Part shown: piece after piece, positions 59,020 through 64,000 of the stretch
Numbering within the stretch: position 1 is the first letter of the stretch
Layout of the letters: each line of letters begins with the position of its first letter
Origin: Azotimanducus sp965199815
GTDB lineage: Bacteria > Pseudomonadota > Gammaproteobacteria > Pseudomonadales > Azotimanducaceae
Length of the DNA stretch: 64,000 nt
Direction of reading: 5' to 3'
Assembly: GCA_965199815.1 (NCBI GenBank)
Contig: CBDATE010000028.1
Location: forward strand, 310,001 to 374,000
The notes under the pieces: model-generated
What the model saw: only the letters and a program-made list of their open reading frames with translations
Database searches by the model: none
What the model was told of the DNA's origin: nothing
Made by a program: the position numbers and the translations under genes

Positions 59020-61095
59020 CTACACAGAGGTGGGGAGCTTCCCGGAATACCCTTCGCCATGCAGCTTGCCCAGGATGGCAAGGGCCGCAGAAGATTGCTT
59101 GTCCGTTGGGGTTTTCATGGGTATGTGCGTTGCTACTCTCAGAATGCCGATCTCTTTTGGGGTGAGCAGATTTTTCGCCTCGCCCCACTCCAGCACACCC
59201 GACCAGAACCGTGGTCCCGCCTTGACAACGGCGATCTGTGCCTCCATACCGTTGAGTTCACGCTGCTCGCTTTGAGCGATTCTAGCGTCGTGGTGCTGTT
59301 GCTCGGCAGAAATCAGTTCTGCAATGAAAGCGTCAGGCCAGTCGATGTCAAGAGTCCGAACTCTCTCCCAGCATGCTTGCTTCTTGGCCCACTCGGTCAC
59401 GTTGCTAATGCCTTCAATCGGGTGAACGAGAATCTCGTGAGCTTTCTCGGCGGCAATAGTAATGGCGTACTTGAGGCCGTCACCCGGTGACTGCTGCTTC
59501 CATATGCCTTCAAAGTTCATCGCACACTTCCGGTCTACAACATCATGTGCGAGTTTCGCGAGAGCGTAGGCAACAATATTTGCGCGATACCCGCCTTGGT
59601 ACCACGGTTGAGCAGACACAATGCGTTCGGTGGATTTGAAAACAATTGCCTTTGCGATGGCTTCGCGATACCAGGATTCGTTGAAGTTGTTCCGAGATTT
59701 TTCCCAGGCTTGGCCAATTCGCTTTGCAAAGGCTGCGAAATTCTTTTGTGCGCCCAAGCTCACTTCATGGGGTCGCTGCTCCCAGACATTTACGAACTTC
59801 GCGAGATCAGTCTTGGAGAATAACTGGCGCCTCGGATATTCCAGATCAAACTTCTTGCGTCCAGCGACTGTGAGGTTTGCGCGGGCATCTGCATATTGAC
59901 CACGCGCCCTTTCGTAGAACCATTTGCTTTGTAGAAACGTACCGTCCGGGGATGGCGCGTGAATGCGACGGGAAAAGTTCTCGATGCGAACATGGAAAGG
60001 ATGGTTGGCGAAGAAGTCCGCAGTGCTGACTCGGTTTTGGCTGTTGGCATATTCAGAGATTCGCGGTACCAGTTCCATCGCTTTTTCGGGCGAGACGACG
60101 GATAGTTTCATCTGAACGAAAGTTCGACTCAAATCAAGCTTGTTGCGTTTTGCATAGTGAATGGAGGCGGTCGTTTGTCCGCCGTTGACGATCTGAAAAT
60201 TGTGAAGGCCATGGAGCAGCAGTCCTCCATTGTCGTTTGTAGTAGTGATTTCTTCGGCAGTGCCTGTAATACCGTTGTTATAGGCAAAAAACATTGACGG
60301 CTCGTTCTCGAGCGTGTTTCTGATGCCTCGATTGACCTTTCCGCGCGCCTGAAGAAATACCCGCACATTCTGCTCGAGAAGGCGAGCTCCCCATCTGTCG
60401 TATATTGCGGCGAGCACCGCTCCGGGGACGACAGTCAGATACGACTGATGGCCGTCTTCAGACTGCTGGGCGGGCAGAATCGGAAGCGACCCCCCGAAAT
60501 CATTTTCCAGATCGATTGCAATATCCTCGCGACCATCGTGCGCCGTAGCTTGGGTGTGCAGGCGTCGGAGGTCCCAAACGCTGTAGGTGACTTCTCGTCC
60601 GCCGATTTCATCGGCGGCTCGCCCGTCAACGCGCTCGCTGAGCTGGCGGTTGCTGACCAGCAAGAAGCGAACTCTGTTGATGGCACTCCATCGCCGTGCA
60701 ATGAGGTCAGCAAGTCCAAATCCCGGACTGGTCTCTTCCAACGCATCCCGCCAGCGCTTGTCGAGCGCTTGGCGCAGATAATTGGACAGGCGCCGAAAGG
60801 TGGCATCCATCTCGGTTTGAGTGAGACGACCGATGTTTTGTGCCATGTGAAAGTCGAGAATAATCAGGTTCAGCGTCCCTGCCGCCTCATTAGGGTCGCC
60901 TCCATAGCCATCAACACGAATTCCCCGGGCAGGGTTCCCACGATAAGGAGCCCGGTCGGCCGTTTCGAGCTCTCCGGCTTCCATGAGTAGTTCGCACGAT
61001 TTCTGGAAGAACACATCTTCCGAGAACTGGCCATCCGCATCGGATTCCGCAAGTACATCCTGAAGAAAGTCGCGGGCAAACTCCTCAAGATTCAT
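59020..61095 (-). CDS. AIPR (abortive infection phage resistance) family protein
   Basis: Last gene of a defence-like operon, 691 residues. The AIPR domain is recognised by FFAYNNGITGTAEEI, NFQIVNGGQTTASIHYAKR and ISEYANSQNRVSTADFFANHPFH, followed by FYERARGQYADAR. The N-terminal third (LDFHMAQNIGRLTQTEMDATF) has the beta-alpha character seen in other AIPR proteins. The ATG overlaps the preceding PD-(D/E)XK gene by 11 bases (ATGAATCTTGA). In the family it is linked to phage defence in multi-gene systems; its biochemical action is unsettled. The region is visibly less GC-rich than the housekeeping genes. Confidence 0.92.
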   Translation of the reverse strand: MNLEEFARDFLQDVLAESDADGQFSEDVFFQKSCELLMEAGELETADRAPYRGNPARGIRVDGYGGDPNEAAGTLNLIILDFHMAQNIGRLTQTEMDATFRRLSNYLRQALDKRWRDALEETSPGFGLADLIARRWSAINRVRFLLVSNRQLSERVDGRAADEIGGREVTYSVWDLRRLHTQATAHDGREDIAIDLENDFGGSLPILPAQQSEDGHQSYLTVVPGAVLAAIYDRWGARLLEQNVRVFLQARGKVNRGIRNTLENEPSMFFAYNNGITGTAEEITTTNDNGGLLLHGLHNFQIVNGGQTTASIHYAKRNKLDLSRTFVQMKLSVVSPEKAMELVPRISEYANSQNRVSTADFFANHPFHVRIENFSRRIHAPSPDGTFLQSKWFYERARGQYADARANLTVAGRKKFDLEYPRRQLFSKTDLAKFVNVWEQRPHEVSLGAQKNFAAFAKRIGQAWEKSRNNFNESWYREAIAKAIVFKSTERIVSAQPWYQGGYRANIVAYALAKLAHDVVDRKCAMNFEGIWKQQSPGDGLKYAITIAAEKAHEILVHPIEGISNVTEWAKKQACWERVRTLDIDWPDAFIAELISAEQQHHDARIAQSEQRELNGMEAQIAVVKAGPRFWSGVLEWGEAKNLLTPKEIGILRVATHIPMKTPTDKQSSAALAILGKLHGEGYSGKLPTSV

Positions 61096-62089
61096 CGGCT
61101 TCTCCGGATAGGGCCTGAGTGAGGGCTTTCATGTCGACGGTAAATGGCTCGCAACGAGACAGAATAAGCGAATATCGCACATCCTCCACCCCCGAATGTA
61201 CCATGGGCGATGTGATTCGAGGAAATTCCTCCAACACTTCGTACAGGTGGGCATCTCCGATGAACAGAGGGTTGTCGGAATAGTCATCATTCCAGTCAAA
61301 CCCGGTCGCGTTCAGGCGTTCATCGAACTGGATAACAGCAGATATGTCGTGAGATGCAATAGTATTTCGAACTCGTGAGGCGACATCGGCAATTGTTACC
61401 GAGGTTGATTCCCACAGGGCACTGGATATTTCGACGACATGGAGGAACAGGCGAGCGGTGCCCGCGGTGTCGAGTTGCTCTGCCGAGGAGATATTGACCT
61501 TGGGCGCAAGGGGAGAGTACGCCTTGGATTCAATACCGACCCGCCCGACCTGAAAATCCTTTGGTGCGTCTAATGGGCCTACCCAAGCCGATACGGCATC
61601 GGCAGGTCCGATGGCTGGCACCAAATGATGCTCCAGAATGTAGAGTTCTCCCATGAGGCCCTTTTGCTCTTCCTTGTTCAGGCGTCCATCTCTGCCTCCC
61701 CTGAGAAGGTGGTGCCAGCGCCATGTTCGAATGAGGAAGCGTTCGACAGCTTCTTCTTCGGAGTGCGAGGGTCGGGTAGCTTCGACGATATCCATGCAGA
61801 AACGGTGGAACACATCTCTGTGCTCGCCGTCTGTGAGGCGAATGACGAGGCGCTCTCCGGTGTGGTCTTCGGTTGATTGAGCCTCAACGCGAAGACCGTG
61901 CAGCTTGGGCAGCCGTCGCGAGCGAAGATGTTCTGACTGATGCTGGAGAATGAGGAGAGGGCGGCGTTGGTTATCTACGCCCCAGTACAGCCCCCATGCG
62001 TGAGTTCCCGCGTCCGGTACGCGCCGTGCACTGATATTCGCATTCCCGATCGGTGGCTCGATGTCTTTCCAGGAGTCATCAAGAGTCAT
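61085..62089 (-). CDS. PD-(D/E)XK motif protein (DUF4420-like nuclease)
   Basis: Predicted nuclease subunit of the same operon, 334 residues from the ATG at 62089 (MTLDDSWKDIEPPIG). The catalytic core reads GLMGELYILEHHL (Glu), DFQVGRVGIESKAY (Asp then E-x-K; roughly residues 170-178 after the start). In-frame ATGs further upstream (to 62128) lie inside the Z1 gene. It overlaps the Z1 stop by 11 bases (ATGACTCTTGA) and the AIPR start by 11 bases in the same way. Between Z1 and AIPR genes, this family is the usual neighbour. Confidence 0.9.
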   Translation of the reverse strand: MTLDDSWKDIEPPIGNANISARRVPDAGTHAWGLYWGVDNQRRPLLILQHQSEHLRSRRLPKLHGLRVEAQSTEDHTGERLVIRLTDGEHRDVFHRFCMDIVEATRPSHSEEEAVERFLIRTWRWHHLLRGGRDGRLNKEEQKGLMGELYILEHHLVPAIGPADAVSAWVGPLDAPKDFQVGRVGIESKAYSPLAPKVNISSAEQLDTAGTARLFLHVVEISSALWESTSVTIADVASRVRNTIASHDISAVIQFDERLNATGFDWNDDYSDNPLFIGDAHLYEVLEEFPRITSPMVHSGVEDVRYSLILSRCEPFTVDMKALTQALSGEADES

Positions 62090-64000
62090 CGTCGACTTGC
62101 TCATCATCATCCGAGTCGTCGCCACCAAAGTGCTCCCGAAACCAGATTGTGTTGACTACGTACCGCACAGTTTCTTCCGGGCGCTTCGTAGTTGGAAAGC
62201 TTATGCTCCAAGCGGCCACTGGCTTGTTCCCACTCAAGTCCTCACCTTCCTCGCCGATTGCAAGAAGATGTATGACAAGTAGCGGCTTGGTACGGATTTT
62301 TGTGTAGATCCAATCGGGATAATTGTTGCCGCTCGCGTCATATTTTCTTTTGGCCGCCTGAATCTGAGAATCGGTCAAGCCAAATTGGGTGATTCCGCGC
62401 GAACTAACTCTCTGTTTGTTGGTCACCATCAGCATGGATTGGTCGCTTCGCCTGCCCGGAGATCTTCTTTGACATACGAGATCGAATCCCAACCCGTCAT
62501 ACACAGGAGATAGCCTGGCCTTGTTGCTTGTTGGTTCAATACCGGCAAACAGAACATCCCAACGGCTCAGTTCATCTTCAGCTCGAGGGCGGATATAACT
62601 TCGAACCGGATCAGTCTCGGTGGCAGGTGAGCCTGGGTGGTTCTTGAAGATACCGAGAAATGCGTCAACCAGATTCACAGGAACGTCTCGCACCAAGCGG
62701 CTACCGCCGACTATTTCGCCATCTTCCGGAGCACAGCCGTTTTTGCGTAGCGCGTCCGCGAATCGCACGGCTGTCATCAGGTTGGCATCAAGTGTTGGTT
62801 GATCGCGACGCAGGATTGCTGTCTCGACAAAACTATTTGCGAGACCGATCTTCACCGTATGGTCTTGGCCCGACCCCATCTTGTTCCGCGCGGTAACAAG
62901 GAGGGTGTCGGGATGGCTGCGTACTTTGAGACCAAAATCCTTTGGTGTCGCATTAGCGCTTTGCATGCGAGCCAACTCATCGCGAAGTTCGCCAATGGAC
63001 TCGGTGATATGCTCGTACCATCCTTGGGCCTCCTCCGGCATCCAGACCCGACAAAGATCGTCGTAGCTATCGCGGTATCCGAACCAGCGTGCCATCTGGA
63101 AAAGCGTGTCGTACATCATGGAGCGGCGCAGGAAGTAGCTGACGGTCAGACCTTCCAGGGTAAGGCCACGAGAAAGCGAGAGGCCGCCGACCGCGATGAC
63201 ATTGAGCCCCGAATTTTCATGCTCCGTATAGTCAAGCGATCCGGTAGCCTTGCTATTTATTTCCACAACGCTCACGGCGCTGACGCTCTTGTGCAAATAC
63301 TGTTGAATCTTGGGCCACGACATGTCAGGAATGGCCTCGTAATGCTTTCGATAGGCATCATGAAGCTCGGCAAGCTCATCATCAAGAAGAGCATCTTCAA
63401 CGGGTCGTGCGCCATGAATCCTGACACTTGAAGACATCCGATCAATCAGGGTTTGTATCTCGTTTCGCACCTGTCGTTGGATCGATGTGAAGCGCGAAAC
63501 ATTCACGAGCATGGAGTTGTGAGCGCCATCCTGCCCTCGAACCAGCCTGATGGCTCGCGCGAGAACAAAGACGCGAATCGCTTCCTTCAAGCTTGCGGGC
63601 AAGTCAGTGATCGGATGATCGATCTTGTGGCTTGTAGGCAAGAGGTCTTCATGATCGTTGATGTCTTTGAGAATTCCATTCTCAGTGCCCTCGGCACCCC
63701 CGAACATTTGATCGGGGCCAAGGTAGTTGGTGGGAGGGTCGAGACTTACGATGAAGTCGCGAGGGAACAGGTCGTGCCCGGCCATCTGGTCTTCCGATTC
63801 CGGGTCGATGAAGATGTTCGCGAAGGGCGTAGCCGTATAGCCAACGTAGTTGCTGCGCTCAAAAAGGTCGAGAAGTTCACGGATCTGTCCGTTGATTCGC
63901 GAAACCTCCTCCATACGGTGTCTGATGTTGATTGAAGCATTGTCTGCCTCGTCATCAATCAGCAGCATGGGCTCTCGTATCTTCTCAGTCCCCAGCCGCT
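62079..64000 (-). CDS. Z1 domain protein, helicase-like (5' end outside window)
   Basis: The frame is open to the right edge; at least 640 residues are present. It has a DEAD-like Walker B (LLIDDEADNASIN, near 63.95 kb), VGYTATPFANIFID, and the helicase C-terminal motifs GLSLSRGLTLEGL and MYDTLFQMARWFGYRDSYDDL, which define the Z1 superfamily-2 ATPase/nuclease. The Walker A region must lie beyond the edge. The C-terminus is a long acidic tail (GGDDSDDDEQVDDDS). Known Z1 operons also carry a MutL/MORC-like ATPase and often a cytosine methylase, which would be expected upstream (beyond 64,000). Confidence 0.93.
   Translation of the reverse strand, partial: RLGTEKIREPMLLIDDEADNASINIRHRMEEVSRINGQIRELLDLFERSNYVGYTATPFANIFIDPESEDQMAGHDLFPRDFIVSLDPPTNYLGPDQMFGGAEGTENGILKDINDHEDLLPTSHKIDHPITDLPASLKEAIRVFVLARAIRLVRGQDGAHNSMLVNVSRFTSIQRQVRNEIQTLIDRMSSSVRIHGARPVEDALLDDELAELHDAYRKHYEAIPDMSWPKIQQYLHKSVSAVSVVEINSKATGSLDYTEHENSGLNVIAVGGLSLSRGLTLEGLTVSYFLRRSMMYDTLFQMARWFGYRDSYDDLCRVWMPEEAQGWYEHITESIGELRDELARMQSANATPKDFGLKVRSHPDTLLVTARNKMGSGQDHTVKIGLANSFVETAILRRDQPTLDANLMTAVRFADALRKNGCAPEDGEIVGGSRLVRDVPVNLVDAFLGIFKNHPGSPATETDPVRSYIRPRAEDELSRWDVLFAGIEPTSNKARLSPVYDGLGFDLVCQRRSPGRRSDQSMLMVTNKQRVSSRGITQFGLTDSQIQAAKRKYDASGNNYPDWIYTKIRTKPLLVIHLLAIGEEGEDLSGNKPVAAWSISFPTTKRPEETVRYVVNTIWFREHFGGDDSDDDEQVDDDS

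Overview
The window looks like a chromosomal segment of a GC-rich gammaproteobacterium, probably aquatic or marine. The evidence is the gene content and order: gshB, tonB, yqgE and ruvX as in Pseudomonas relatives, a rubredoxin beside ubiA, panBC, tkt-pgk-fba, many TonB/TRAP/ABC uptake genes and a CYP153-type P450. Genus cannot be named from the sequence alone. No tRNA, rRNA, CRISPR array or complete insertion sequence was seen. No gene-free stretch exceeds about 300 bases.

Layout. 1-9.2 kb: the 5' part of a giant secreted VCBS/PKD/FnIII repeat protein on the minus strand, running off the left edge, with a 21-base C tract (sense strand) upstream of it. 9.3-13.4 kb (minus): a TRAP solute-binding lipoprotein, uvrD and rpiA. 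13.4-13.6 kb: six consecutive short hairpins. 13.6-17.6 kb (minus): a beta-propeller phytase with a TonB-dependent receptor. 17.7-23.2 kb: an ADP-ribosylglycohydrolase diverging from a four-gene polyamine-type ABC importer. 23.3-26.6 kb: a KamA-like radical SAM protein, a YihY membrane protein and a thioredoxin-like lipoprotein. 26.6-28.3 kb (minus): proS. 28.5-37.1 kb: a 2.86-2.87 thousand residue autotransporter whose start region carries a 19-base G tract, as in phase-variable surface genes.

37.2-44.9 kb holds the gshB-tonB and yqgE-ruvX blocks known to be contiguous in Pseudomonas, here split by ltaE, mltF and a MOSC gene. A C5-methyltransferase/HNH-nuclease pair is wedged between yqgE and ruvX. 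45-53.5 kb is housekeeping: panC, panB, tkt, pgk, fba, rubredoxin and ubiA. 53.6-55.5 kb encodes TRAP membrane subunits.

55.8-64 kb is a defence island. A PaeR7I-family restriction-modification pair is followed (opposite strand) by a CYP153 P450 and a translationally overlapping Z1 / PD-(D/E)XK / AIPR operon that resembles the Mza defence system and continues past the right edge.

Most notable: two giant repeat-rich surface proteins each have a long homopolymeric G/C tract in the place expected for ON/OFF or graded expression switching; a dispersed hairpin family is concentrated at 13.45-13.63 kb; and there are three separate restriction/defence modules.
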